A program made the position numbers and the translations under genes. A DNA stretch of 41,226 nt from Candidatus Methanoperedens sp. (GTDB lineage Archaea > Halobacteriota > Methanosarcinia > Methanosarcinales > Methanoperedenaceae), in assembly GCA_027460465.1 (NCBI GenBank), contig JAPZAV010000066.1, positions 1 through 41,226 on the forward strand, in the 5' to 3' direction. The notes beneath the pieces are model-generated. The model was given only the letters and a program-made list of their open reading frames with translations. It made no database searches and had not been told where the DNA came from. Shown here piece after piece: positions 9,840 through 19,278 of this stretch. Each line of letters begins with the position of its first letter. Position 1 is the first letter of the stretch.

Positions 9840-10448
9840 TTAACATTCATTGGATAATATTTTTTCCCTTATCTCCCCGCCGGGTTCGATCTCTTCGAAT
9901 ATCTGCCCCTGGAATGAATATACATCCGCACCATTGAGCCATGCATCTGGCATGAGCCCTGCCTTCATGGAGGTCTGGCACAGAAATTCAGAACAATCAA
10001 AACCGTGCTCAACAGCCACCTGCGGAAGCAGTAATCCCTGGCATCTGCCTGTCGCGATGATCAGTCCATCTCTCCCTATTTTGATCTTGTCCGGAATATC
10101 TCTGGGTTTTGCTTTGATTTTCCTGGGAAGTGTAAGCACTGTGACCTCGATCACGAGGTCGCCTATCTCACCTGGTTCCACTGGATCAAAGCGCGGGTCC
10201 TCGCGGGCTGCGTTGATCGCAGACACTATTATAGCTTCTCCAAGAGGCAGTATCGGATAGGGTCTTCCGATGCAGCCCCTGAGCTCTTTTATGGTTTTTT
10301 TCTTGTTGAGAGTGACGAAAACGCCCCTTTTTTCTTTGAAGAGCGAGGGCAGATTATCTGGCATGATTTTTATTTTATTTCTAAGACATTCCTCCATCGC
10401 CCTGCGTGCAAGGCGTACTGCAGTTTCTCCCTCTGTTTTTGTGAGCAT
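9840..10448 (-). CDS. AMMECR1 domain protein (TIGR00296 family)
   Basis: GVFVTLNKKKTIKELRGCIGRPYPILPLGEAI; RGCIG motif. Confidence 0.9.
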   Translation of the reverse strand: MLTKTEGETAVRLARRAMEECLRNKIKIMPDNLPSLFKEKRGVFVTLNKKKTIKELRGCIGRPYPILPLGEAIIVSAINAAREDPRFDPVEPGEIGDLVIEVTVLTLPRKIKAKPRDIPDKIKIGRDGLIIATGRCQGLLLPQVAVEHGFDCSEFLCQTSMKAGLMPDAWLNGADVYSFQGQIFEEIEPGGEIREKILSNEC

Positions 10449-10534
10449 AATCAAAGATTATCCTGCCTGGATATATGTTTTTTGAAGTTCATGGATTCAG
10501 CATATATACATGCTGTGAAAATAAGTTCAAAAGG

Positions 10535-11893
10535 ATGAAAAAGCTTATCATAATCGGCAGTGCCTCAGGCGGTCTGCCTGTAGCCTCCAGGGTGGCGCGA
10601 TATAAACCTGAGAGTTTCGAGATCACAGTTATCACACGAGATCACGATATTGCTTATTCCCCATGCGGCATCCCGTTTGTGCTGAAAGGTGACATACCAT
10701 CTTACGAGAGCCTTATCATGAGATCGAAAGAGGATTATGAAAGGCAAAGGATAAAGATACTCACCTGCACCACAGTTGAGGAAATAGATTCTGAAGAAGA
10801 GAAGGTGTACTTCAACGATACCTGCCTTGATTATGATTATCTCGTGATCGCCACAGGCACTTCCCAGAAAATGCCAGAGAAAAGAGGCATAGAGCTTGAA
10901 GGTGTATTCAGCGCACACATAAAAACCCTGAAAGATGCGCGAGATTTCGAAGAATACCTCAGCAGAAGAAAACCTCTTAAGGCAGTAATAACCGGCTCAG
11001 GTTCCATAGACCTTGAAATAGCAGTCGGGTTAAAGGAACAGGGTCATGAAGTCACGGTGGTTGAAAAAAGAGGACATCTCATGTCAGATCGGCTTGACAG
11101 TGACATGGCAGAGTTTGTAAAAAAATATCTGCAGAGCAAAGGGATCAATATCATAATGGAAGAGAAACTTCTTGAAATAAAAGGAAAGGAGAGCATTGAA
11201 TCCGCGGTGTTCGAGAACCTGACTCTACCGGCAGATGTTTTACTCCTCGGAACAGATTTCATTCCAAATGTGGAACTTGCGAAGAGAGCAGGTTTTGATA
11301 CAGACGAACATGGGATAATAATCGATGATAAAGCACATGTACTCAAAAAAGGAAAAGCAATGGAGAACGTTTTCGCATCAGGTGCATGCGCCAGGGTATT
11401 GAATAGAGCCACGGGCAAACCTGATTTCATGTACTTTGGCTCAACTTCGATACAGAGCAGCAGGATCGTGGCAGAACAGCTGATCGGAAAAGAGGTGAGC
11501 ATAACAGGAAGCACCAATCCAAGAATCGCTGTTCTCTGGGACATGTACATCGGAGCAGTGGGTTTGACCTCGAATGAGGCAGCATGGCATGACATCGAGA
11601 TAACTGGCAGGGTTGCAGAAGGAGAAAATATCGCAAGATACTATCCTGGCGGCGTGCCTGTGTATCTCAAATTGCTCTTTGAAAAAAATAGCTTGAGGCT
11701 TGTGGGCGCTCAGGTCATATCCACAGGATATGATGTGAAAGAGAGGGTGGATGCCCTGTCTATCGCGATGCACTGCGGACTTACGGCAAAGCAGCTTGCC
11801 CACATCGAAACTGCCTACACGCCCCCTGTTGCAACCATAATTGATCTGCTTGTTGAGGCTGCAAGCAAAGCGTGGCTGGGGGATGAGGATTGA
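10535..11893 (+). CDS. FAD-dependent pyridine nucleotide-disulfide oxidoreductase (CoA-disulfide reductase / NADH oxidase-like)
   Basis: IIIGSASGGLPVASRVARYKPE, YSPCGIPFVLKGDI (active-site Cys region), FASGACARVLN. Confidence 0.88.
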   Translation: MKKLIIIGSASGGLPVASRVARYKPESFEITVITRDHDIAYSPCGIPFVLKGDIPSYESLIMRSKEDYERQRIKILTCTTVEEIDSEEEKVYFNDTCLDYDYLVIATGTSQKMPEKRGIELEGVFSAHIKTLKDARDFEEYLSRRKPLKAVITGSGSIDLEIAVGLKEQGHEVTVVEKRGHLMSDRLDSDMAEFVKKYLQSKGINIIMEEKLLEIKGKESIESAVFENLTLPADVLLLGTDFIPNVELAKRAGFDTDEHGIIIDDKAHVLKKGKAMENVFASGACARVLNRATGKPDFMYFGSTSIQSSRIVAEQLIGKEVSITGSTNPRIAVLWDMYIGAVGLTSNEAAWHDIEITGRVAEGENIARYYPGGVPVYLKLLFEKNSLRLVGAQVISTGYDVKERVDALSIAMHCGLTAKQLAHIETAYTPPVATIIDLLVEAASKAWLGDED

Positions 11894-11900
11894 AAGTGTT

Positions 11901-13565
11901 TCACATCATCATGCCAGGGGGCATGCCTCCCATACCTCCCATGCCGCCGCACGGAGCGCCAGGTGGACAGGTACCTTCTTCAGCACCGCCTGTTGCAGCA
12001 AGAACATCGTCTATTCTCAGTATCATTATTGCAGCTTCGGTAGCAGAGCTTATTGCCTGCGTCTTCACGCGGAGCGGTTCGATGACACCGTTATCCCACA
12101 TGTTCTCCACATTTCCTGTGAACACATTGAGCCCGCTGTTCCTGTTTCCCTTCTCATGCTGATTTCTAAGTTCAGTGAGCATATCTATGGGATCAAGACC
12201 TGCATTCTCAGCCAGTGTTCTCGGAATGACCTCGATTGCCTCTGCGAACTTTATCACTGCAAGCTGCTCCCTTCCTTTCAGCGTTGAAGCATAATCGTTT
12301 AATCGAAGTGCGATCTCGATCTCTGGCGATCCTGCTCCTGCGACCAGCTTTTCATCTTCGATCGCAACGCTGACCGCGCGCAGGGAATCTTCCACAGCAC
12401 GCTCTGTGCTATCCACCACGTGCTCTGTCCCTCCCCTGATCAATATTGTTACTGATCTCGGATTGCTGCATTCTGTGATATACAGCATCTTGTTCTCGCC
12501 ATGCCCTCTTATCTCAACAAGTCCCGCGCTTCCGATGTCGGATTCGGTGAAATCATCAACACTGGTGATGAGATTTGCCCCGATGGCGCGTGCGAGCTTC
12601 TCCATATCTTTTTTCTCCACTCGCTCTACTGCAAGGATATTAGCTTTCACAAGGAAGTGCTGGCCAATATCTTCTATACCGAGCTGGCACAGGACAACAT
12701 TCGCACCGACTGCAGCTATGCGGTCCACGATACCTTTCACTATATTCTCTTCCTGGTCAAGGTAAATCTGAAGCTCACCGGGTGTTGAGATCTTGATCTC
12801 TGCATCGAGTTCCATCTTGCTGAACTCAATAGGTCTTGTTATCAGCGCGATTTTTGCATTTTTTACTCTGTCAGGCATGTTGTGGTGCGCTTTATTTTTG
12901 TCAAGGATTATGCCTTTTATTAACTCGCAGTCATCCAGGCTCATCCCTACTTTTTTCTCGATCTTTATGTTATCTATATCAACTAATTTCTTTCCGTCCT
13001 CTTCGTCCACGACCGATTTAACTGCCGAGACTGTGATCGCAGCGAGCTTTTCCTTTGTGGCTTCAGCGCCTTTTCCTGTCATGGCTGTTCTTGCGATGCT
13101 CAGCAGCGCTTCCTCATCATTCTCGCTGATCGTCTGCGTTATATCTTTCAGGATCTCAGCCGCTTTCGCAGCAGCCATCCTGTAGCCGCTCGCTATGGTC
13201 GTGGGATGGACATTTTGTTCAAGTAACTCCTCTGCCTTTGCGAGCAATTCTCCTGTGAGCACAGCAGCCGTAGTCGTTCCGTCCCCGACCTCGTCGTCCT
13301 GCGTCTTTGCAACTTCGACAAGCATCTTTGCTGCAGGATGTTCGATATCCATCTCTTTCAGGATGGTAACGCCGTCGTTTGTGATCGTTATGTTCCCGCC
13401 GCTCACTAGCATCTTGTCCATGCCCTTTGGTCCGAGGGTGGTCCTTACTGCTGCCGCAACAGCTTTCGCTGCCATGATATTGTTACTGCGTGCTTCTTTT
13501 CCCCTTTTTCTCTCTGTACCTTCTCTTAGAATTATGATAGGCTGTCCGCCAAGTTGTGCTGCCAT
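11901..13565 (-). CDS. Thermosome subunit (group II chaperonin)
   Basis: [65 protein letters not shown]-terminal [15 protein letters not shown]. Confidence 0.98.
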   Translation of the reverse strand: MAAQLGGQPIIILREGTERKRGKEARSNNIMAAKAVAAAVRTTLGPKGMDKMLVSGGNITITNDGVTILKEMDIEHPAAKMLVEVAKTQDDEVGDGTTTAAVLTGELLAKAEELLEQNVHPTTIASGYRMAAAKAAEILKDITQTISENDEEALLSIARTAMTGKGAEATKEKLAAITVSAVKSVVDEEDGKKLVDIDNIKIEKKVGMSLDDCELIKGIILDKNKAHHNMPDRVKNAKIALITRPIEFSKMELDAEIKISTPGELQIYLDQEENIVKGIVDRIAAVGANVVLCQLGIEDIGQHFLVKANILAVERVEKKDMEKLARAIGANLITSVDDFTESDIGSAGLVEIRGHGENKMLYITECSNPRSVTILIRGGTEHVVDSTERAVEDSLRAVSVAIEDEKLVAGAGSPEIEIALRLNDYASTLKGREQLAVIKFAEAIEVIPRTLAENAGLDPIDMLTELRNQHEKGNRNSGLNVFTGNVENMWDNGVIEPLRVKTQAISSATEAAIMILRIDDVLAATGGAEEGTCPPGAPCGGMGGMGGMPPGMMM

Positions 13566-13703
13566 AAGTATTATCCTCCTGTTATGGTTATTTTGACATA
13601 TGCAAATTTTATGATTTGCAGTTTGGCGCAAATCAATGTTTGAGGTTCTATATAAGATTAACGGTTGGGCTTTTTTTACTTATGGGGTCAGGGGGTAGAG
13701 AAG

Positions 13704-13726
13704 TACCCATGCGCAAGCGTGGGGTA
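13704..13726. other. GCAA-tetraloop hairpin
   Basis: TACCCATGCGCAAGCGTGGGGTA: 9-bp stem with one bulged G and a GCAA loop, in the gap between the thermosome gene and ORF 13737..14342. Confidence 0.5.
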
Positions 13727-13736
13727 GTTCACATCC

Positions 13737-14312
13737 TCAATCGTACCACAGGCTTCTCGCAGGGAGATTGATTACCTGCCATCCCTTTATCAGCTTCTCC
13801 TCTCCTTTCGTTCCTATGCTTATTTCTCTTCCCCAGCCGTTATCCCTTTTTACGGAAAAACTGAGCGCTGTGCCATTCTCCTCTGAATACACCCATACAT
13901 CAAAGCTGCCAGAGCTCTGTCCGTAACTTGTGACATTGCTCGTGCTGAGCGTGAATCCATTCACGAACTTCTCGTTTGCTTCCTGGTTAAAAAGCAACAG
14001 ATCACCTTTCTGGTTCATGCTTATTTCAATCGCTCCTGAGCCTGTTATCCTGAGGGCTTTTCCGTATTCAGTGTCTATTATATTTGCAGAAGCAGTACCT
14101 TTTATCCCGGGTTTCCCGAACATCTCAAGTACCTTTCCATTTTCATCAAGCACAACAGGGACATCCACAGTTACATTTTCTCCTGAGATCAGGATCGAAG
14201 CTGAGGTGCTTGAAGGCTTTGCATTGCTCACCAATATAGGAATAAAATAAGAGAACAGAGCAAGGATCAGGAGAACCAATCCTGCGATAATTATCATCTT
14301 CGAACCCTTCAT
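13737..14312 (-). CDS. Membrane-anchored hypothetical protein
   Basis: MKGSKMIIIAGLVLLILALFSYFIPILVSNAK... single N-terminal TM then soluble beta-rich domain. Confidence 0.65.
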   Translation of the reverse strand: MKGSKMIIIAGLVLLILALFSYFIPILVSNAKPSSTSASILISGENVTVDVPVVLDENGKVLEMFGKPGIKGTASANIIDTEYGKALRITGSGAIEISMNQKGDLLLFNQEANEKFVNGFTLSTSNVTSYGQSSGSFDVWVYSEENGTALSFSVKRDNGWGREISIGTKGEEKLIKGWQVINLPARSLWYD

Positions 14313-14355
14313 ATTAACCACCATTTCAATAATGATTGTCACTGCTGATATACTT

Positions 14356-14601
14356 TTACCATGATACTACTTTATCGAACTCGAACAGCATCTCCACTAT
14401 TCTTCCATAGCTCACACGTTCATGGTTCGTGACCCCTCTTGCCTCAGCATCATCAGCGCATGCATACGCTTTCAGTCCAGGATTTGCGTACACGGCATCG
14501 TGCAGCAGGAGCACCGCGACTTCATTGTCTTTGCTCTGGGCTTCCGCTATCTCCACAGGCGCGGCATCATTCGGGTTCCGGATAATGTGCAGTATCTTCA
14601 T
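14356..14601 (-). CDS. DsrH/TusB family sulfur-relay protein
   Basis: 81 aa, MKILHIIRNPN...VAVLLLHDAVYA. Confidence 0.75.
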   Translation of the reverse strand: MKILHIIRNPNDAAPVEIAEAQSKDNEVAVLLLHDAVYANPGLKAYACADDAEARGVTNHERVSYGRIVEMLFEFDKVVSW

Positions 14602-14603
14602 GA

Positions 14604-14948
14604 TCAGAACGGTATCACAATGTCGGATTCGGTTATCATTCTAACGATCTCTTCTCGTTCAACAGGTCTAATATTCGAAAAAAGCTTGGTTATTCTTCTC
14701 TTTTTCATGGAATCTTTGTCCGCAACCATGGGACAGTTCAGCATCGTAAGCGCCTCGAATTCCCTCCTGGGAGGCTGAAGATGTATCAGCTCTGATCTGA
14801 TAGGGGTGGCTGTATAAACCCCGTCATCCAAAAAAATAACCGCTACCTTATCCTCGCGCAGGGTAAGTCCCACGCTCATTCGCAGCGCCTCTGCGTTTCT
14901 CCTTGTGTTCAATGGAAGGTTTCTTACGACCACTATTATTTTTTTCAT
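14604..14948 (-). CDS. DsrF/TusC-like DsrE-family protein
   Basis: MKKIIVVVRNLPLNTRRNAEALRMSVGLTL...VAVIFLDDGVYT. Confidence 0.78.
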   Translation of the reverse strand: MKKIIVVVRNLPLNTRRNAEALRMSVGLTLREDKVAVIFLDDGVYTATPIRSELIHLQPPRREFEALTMLNCPMVADKDSMKKRRITKLFSNIRPVEREEIVRMITESDIVIPF

Positions 14949-14953
14949 GCCTC

Positions 14954-15256
14954 TCACCCGAAGGAGACGAACCTGTCAACATCGCTTGCGATGCATGCAT
15001 GGTCGTACTGGCTTCCATAGAGTATGCCCTCCACTCTTCCCAGCTTTCGCTGTTCAAGGTTCAGGGCGCAGACAGCGATGCTGACACCTTTATCAACAAG
15101 CTCCACGAACTCCTTTTTATTGACGTTATACACTCCGTCGTACATCAGAAAAATGGATACCTCATGCCCCAGTTCCCTCGCTGCTTTGCAAAGAGCGATG
15201 ACCGTACCGGTATTCTCGTTCTCAGGGCTTGTAGTGAGGAGTATCCCGAGTTTCAT
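14954..15256 (-). CDS. DsrE/TusD-like sulfur-relay protein
   Basis: MKLGILLTTSPENENTGTVIALCKAARELGHEVSIFLMYDGVYN...GVSIAVCALNL with putative persulfide Cys. Confidence 0.8.
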   Translation of the reverse strand: MKLGILLTTSPENENTGTVIALCKAARELGHEVSIFLMYDGVYNVNKKEFVELVDKGVSIAVCALNLEQRKLGRVEGILYGSQYDHACIASDVDRFVSFG

Positions 15257-15477
15257 GCCTTGCGTATCCTTACTTTCCAGAGATGGTCCCCCATCTGTTC
15301 GATCCCCAGGATCTTATGTCCTTCGTTCTTCAGGCTGCGCGGCACGTTCTCGACCGCTGGGGCATGATCGAATGTCACGGCCAGTTCTTCGCCGATTTCA
15401 AGTTCTTCGAGCTTGAGTTTTGTCTTTACAAAGGTATACGGGCAGACATCGCCCTTTAGATCAAGTTCTGTTACCAT
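15253..15477 (-). CDS. TusA family sulfurtransferase
   Basis: MTELDLKGDVCPYTFVKTKLKLEELEIGEELAVTFDHAPAVENVPRSL; CP motif in TusA position. Start could be the upstream codon at 15495. Confidence 0.87.
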   Translation of the reverse strand: MVTELDLKGDVCPYTFVKTKLKLEELEIGEELAVTFDHAPAVENVPRSLKNEGHKILGIEQMGDHLWKVRIRKA

Positions 15478-15482
15478 GATCA

Positions 15483-16289
15483 TCATATCCTGCACGATTC
15501 TCCATATATCTCTTCCTGTATCGAGGTGATCTTTGGCTTCTCACCGCATGCAGGGCAGTTCCTATTCCAGCGCATCTTGATCTCATCAAATGTCATATTG
15601 AGAGCATCGTAATAGACAAGCCTGCCCACAAGCAGCTCTCCGATCCCGAGCAGGTATTTCACCACTTCGGTCGCCTGAATCAATCCTATTATACCTGGCA
15701 GCACTCCGAGCACTCCAGCCTCCTGGCAGCTCGGTACCATCCCTGGTGGGGGCGCATGTTCAAAAAGACATCTGTAACAAGGCCCTTTATGCGGTATTAT
15801 CGTTGTTACCTGCCCTTCGAACCTGTATATGCTGCCGTGCGAGAGAGGCGTATCTGTAAGCACGCAGGCATCGTTCACAAGATATCGTGTGGCAAAGTTA
15901 TCCGAGCCATCCACGACCATATCATATTCCTTGAAAATATCAACCACATTGTGTGCATTCAGCCTCTCCGAGTATGTCCTGACATCGATATCAGGATTGA
16001 GGTTATTGACAAACTGTTTTGCAGACTCGACCTTGGGTTTCCCCACATTTCCTCCATGGATGACCTGCCTCTGCAGATTGCTCAGGTCAACCGTATCATC
16101 GTCTATTATGCCCAGCCTTCCCACGCCTGCTGCAGCAAGGTATTCGATTATGGGTGCACCAAGCCCTCCTGCGCCAATGCACAGGACTTTAGAGGAAAGG
16201 AGCTTTTTCTGACCCTTCCCGCCTACTTCAGGAAGGATTATGTGACGTGAATATCTTTTTATCTGCTCTTCACTGAATCCGCCTAACAT
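15483..16289 (-). CDS. HesA/MoeB/ThiF family adenylyltransferase
   Basis: RYSRHIILPEVGGKGQKKLLSSKVLCIGAGGLGAPIIEYLAAAGVG; DGSDNFATRYLVND; CYRCLF and CPACG zinc ligands. Confidence 0.93.
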   Translation of the reverse strand: MLGGFSEEQIKRYSRHIILPEVGGKGQKKLLSSKVLCIGAGGLGAPIIEYLAAAGVGRLGIIDDDTVDLSNLQRQVIHGGNVGKPKVESAKQFVNNLNPDIDVRTYSERLNAHNVVDIFKEYDMVVDGSDNFATRYLVNDACVLTDTPLSHGSIYRFEGQVTTIIPHKGPCYRCLFEHAPPPGMVPSCQEAGVLGVLPGIIGLIQATEVVKYLLGIGELLVGRLVYYDALNMTFDEIKMRWNRNCPACGEKPKITSIQEEIYGESCRI

Positions 16290-16421
16290 TTTTTCACCAG
16301 ATTATTACTGCGAGTATTATTTACCCCTCTGAAGTATTACCACGATAAATAATTTATGGTCTCAACGGGACAACTTCAGACTTTAGGTAAATATTTATCG
16401 TTTGCTGTGCTATGAGCGGTG

Positions 16422-16877
16422 ATGCGACCAACGTTAGATGAATACTTTATGGAAATTGCAGGCATCGTGTCAAAACGTTCCACATGCCTGAGAAACCATG
16501 TCGGCGCAGTGATAGTTAAAGATAAAAGGATCCTTTCCACGGGTTATAACGGCGCGCCGCGAAACCTCGAGCACTGTCTCGATATAGGTTGCATAAGACA
16601 GCAGAATAACATTGCTTCAGGCACCAGGCATGAACTGTGCCGCGCGGTACATGCGGAACAGAACGCCATCATACAGGCAGCTCTGCACGGTGTGAGCATA
16701 GAAAACGCTACGGTTTACTGCACGCATCAGCCCTGCATCCTCTGCGCAAAAATGATGATCAACGCAAATATCGAAAAGGTGGTCTTCGGAACCCCGTATC
16801 CTGATGACGAAGCCTTGAAATTCTTTGAAAAAGCAGGAGTTAAAGTAGAACAGCTATCTTCAGTCAATCCTTCCTGA
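16422..16877 (+). CDS. dCMP deaminase / cytidine-deoxycytidylate deaminase family
   Basis: MRPTLDEYFMEIAGIVSKRSTC, VHAEQNAI, TVYCTHQPCILCAKMMI. Confidence 0.92.
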   Translation: MRPTLDEYFMEIAGIVSKRSTCLRNHVGAVIVKDKRILSTGYNGAPRNLEHCLDIGCIRQQNNIASGTRHELCRAVHAEQNAIIQAALHGVSIENATVYCTHQPCILCAKMMINANIEKVVFGTPYPDDEALKFFEKAGVKVEQLSSVNPS

Positions 16878-16884
16878 GTACAAT

Positions 16885-17433
16885 ATGTTTGAAATAGTAA
16901 TACTGGTTTTGGTGTTAACAGTGCAGGCAGCATGGTTAATGATACCTGCATATATCTCAAATCCCATGGCTGTGGTACTCGGAGGCGGAAAGCCCATCGA
17001 TTTTGGAAAGAACTGGATTGATGGAGAGCGAATACTCGGTGATGGAAAAACCATACGCGGGTTAACAGGAGGAACGATATGCGGCATTATCGCAGGCATT
17101 ATCCAGATGCAGATTTCACCTTTAAACACGCTCTTCGTAAGTCCGCCGCTGATCGCTGTGATCACCCTTTCGTTCGGGGCTCTTTTTGGAGATATTGTGA
17201 AAAGTTTTTTCAAACGCAGGATGCGATTCAGGCGCGGCGCGCCTCTTCTTCTGATAGACCAGCTTGATTTTGTGCTCGGAGCCTGGGTTCTCACGTATAT
17301 TTTTGATCCTGTGTGGTTTATTGATAACTTTACGGTCATAACGATGCTCGTGATCCTTGTCATAACACCTGTACTCCACCGCCTTACCAATATTCTGGGA
17401 TATCATGTAAAGCTAAAAAAGGAGCCGTGGTAG
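16885..17433 (+). CDS. carS: CDP-2,3-bis-(O-geranylgeranyl)-sn-glycerol synthase
   Basis: AYISNPMAVVLGGGKPIDFGKNWIDGERILGDGKTIRGLTGGT; GDIVKSFFKRRMRFRRGAPLLLIDQLDF. Confidence 0.93.
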   Translation: MFEIVILVLVLTVQAAWLMIPAYISNPMAVVLGGGKPIDFGKNWIDGERILGDGKTIRGLTGGTICGIIAGIIQMQISPLNTLFVSPPLIAVITLSFGALFGDIVKSFFKRRMRFRRGAPLLLIDQLDFVLGAWVLTYIFDPVWFIDNFTVITMLVILVITPVLHRLTNILGYHVKLKKEPW

Positions 17434-17961
17434 ATGAACATCGCAGATGTCCTCAAGGAGAGCGGAGCCATAAAATTCGGAGATTTTATTCTTGCTTCTG
17501 GGAAAAAAAGCAGATATTATATTGATATAAAGAAGGCAAGCACAAATCCAAAGATACTGAAAATGATGGCTTGCCAGATCTCGGAAATGATGAAGCTGCA
17601 TTCCATCTCAGCAGATTACATCGCAGGTGTTGCGCTCGGAGGTGTGCCAATCGCGGTCGCAGTGTCGCTTGAAACAGGTATACCATTCGTGATGATCAGA
17701 AAAGAGGTAAAAGAATATGGAACAAAAGGGCAGATTGTGGGCGATCCTGAAAGGGGTAAATCAGCAGTACTGGTGGAGGATGTAACCACATCAGGGGATT
17801 CAGTTTTGAAAGCACTGAAAATATTGAGGGATGAGGGGCTGGAGGTCAGGCATGTTGTGGTGGTGGTTGACCGTGAAGAAGGGGCTTTGAAGGCTCTTGC
17901 TCATGCTGATGTTGAATTCATCCCGCTTATCAGGATAAGCGAGCTATACAACGACCTTTAG
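17434..17961 (+). CDS. pyrE: Orotate phosphoribosyltransferase
   Basis: GDFILASGKKSRYYIDIKKAST; VLVEDVTTSGDSVLKAL PRPP motif. Confidence 0.93.
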   Translation: MNIADVLKESGAIKFGDFILASGKKSRYYIDIKKASTNPKILKMMACQISEMMKLHSISADYIAGVALGGVPIAVAVSLETGIPFVMIRKEVKEYGTKGQIVGDPERGKSAVLVEDVTTSGDSVLKALKILRDEGLEVRHVVVVVDREEGALKALAHADVEFIPLIRISELYNDL

Positions 17962-18804
17962 CAGATCCTTGTCCCGCAGGAGACCTACGAGCTTACGCGT
18001 GCTTGTTATTACAGGCAGCTGGTCTATCTTATTGCGCCTCATCTTCCTGGCACAGTCGCTGACCTGCGAACTTGATACAGCAGTCTCCTGTTCTCCTTTC
18101 AATTTTGTGATCTCATTTACGGGTGAGGTCGGAAGCTTGATCTTGGAAACGCTGTAGTACAGGCTCATGGTATCCCGGAGAGATTCCCAGGTCCATGCAT
18201 CGTCGTCAGAACCGGCAGACATATTTGACATTTCAGTTCTGTCTTCTATGATACTTGCACTGATCAGGTCTTTATCAGTTGCCACTCCGACCAGCTCAAG
18301 GTCTGAATCCAGGATTGGAACTGCTTTTACATCTGCAAGTTCCATTATGGCTCCAACCACAGAGATCGGCGTCTCGCTCCATACCGAGACCACGTTATTC
18401 CCGGTACATTCGCTGATCGGGGTGGTTATGTTCATTCTGGCTATTGCCCCTATTATATCAGCAATGGTGACAAGTCCCACAAGCACATGATTATCAACGA
18501 CTGGCAGACGTCTTATCTTATTTTCCAGTATCACCCTGGCTGCATCTGCAATTGATCTACCGGGTGAGATCGTGACAGGGTTGCGGGTCATTATTAATGC
18601 AATCTGCTCTTCTTCCGGGTTCTTCAGCAGGTCTGTCCTTGTTACAATCCCCACAAGCTCGCCACTTTTCACTATCGGAACGCCTGAGATATGTTTGGAC
18701 TTCAGGATCTCAAGCACCTCATCCCTGGATCCAGGCAGTTCGGAAAATGCAACCTCTCTGACCATCACATCTCTGACTTTGATGCTTTCAGGGGTTTCAG
18801 CCAT
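17944..18804 (-). CDS. CBS-domain protein (four CBS motifs)
   Basis: Repeated ...SGVPIVKSGELVGIVTRTDLL / RRLPVVDNHVLVGLVTIADII / KAVPILDSDLELVGVATDKDLI / DQLPVITSTRKLVGLLRDKDLL. Confidence 0.9.
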   Translation of the reverse strand: MAETPESIKVRDVMVREVAFSELPGSRDEVLEILKSKHISGVPIVKSGELVGIVTRTDLLKNPEEEQIALIMTRNPVTISPGRSIADAARVILENKIRRLPVVDNHVLVGLVTIADIIGAIARMNITTPISECTGNNVVSVWSETPISVVGAIMELADVKAVPILDSDLELVGVATDKDLISASIIEDRTEMSNMSAGSDDDAWTWESLRDTMSLYYSVSKIKLPTSPVNEITKLKGEQETAVSSSQVSDCARKMRRNKIDQLPVITSTRKLVGLLRDKDLLKVVV

Positions 18805-18819
18805 TGTTTTCTCCTTTTT

Positions 18820-19266
18820 CTATTTTTCTCCGCGCACCACAAGTACGGGTATTTTTGATGTTCTGACCACTTTCTCTGCAACGCTCCCGAGAAGGAATCT
18901 GTCAAGCCCGCTTTTCCCGAGCGTTCCCATCACAATGAGATCTATGGAGTTCTTGTCTGCATATTTTATTATTTCTTCTGCAGGATGCCCTTCAATGGTA
19001 ACCCTTTCAATTTCCAGACCTTCAGACGTTGCTTTTTCTTCCACGTACTTTGTGGCTTCATCGCCTTCCTGTCTCAGAAGCCCGTACATGCTTTCCCATG
19101 CAGCGTCCATGGGTATGGATGCAAAGGCAGCCGTGTCAACGATGTACGCAGCATACAGTTTTGCTCCTAAGCTTTTTGCAAGGTCTACTCCATAGTCTAT
19201 CGCCTTTTTTGTGTACTCCGAACCATCCGTCGCGATCAAGATCTTCGCAATTAATCTGCTTGACAT
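18820..19266 (-). CDS. Universal stress protein (UspA family)
   Basis: KILIATDGSEYTKKAIDYGVDLA; DLIVMGTLGKSGLDRFLLGSVAEKVVRTSKIPVLVV. Confidence 0.94.
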   Translation of the reverse strand: MSSRLIAKILIATDGSEYTKKAIDYGVDLAKSLGAKLYAAYIVDTAAFASIPMDAAWESMYGLLRQEGDEATKYVEEKATSEGLEIERVTIEGHPAEEIIKYADKNSIDLIVMGTLGKSGLDRFLLGSVAEKVVRTSKIPVLVVRGEK

Positions 19267-19278
19267 TTTATCTCTCCT

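Noticed and set aside
12406-13596. Several plus-strand ORFs inside the thermosome gene
   Set aside because: Ser/Ala-rich antisense translations of the chaperonin gene.
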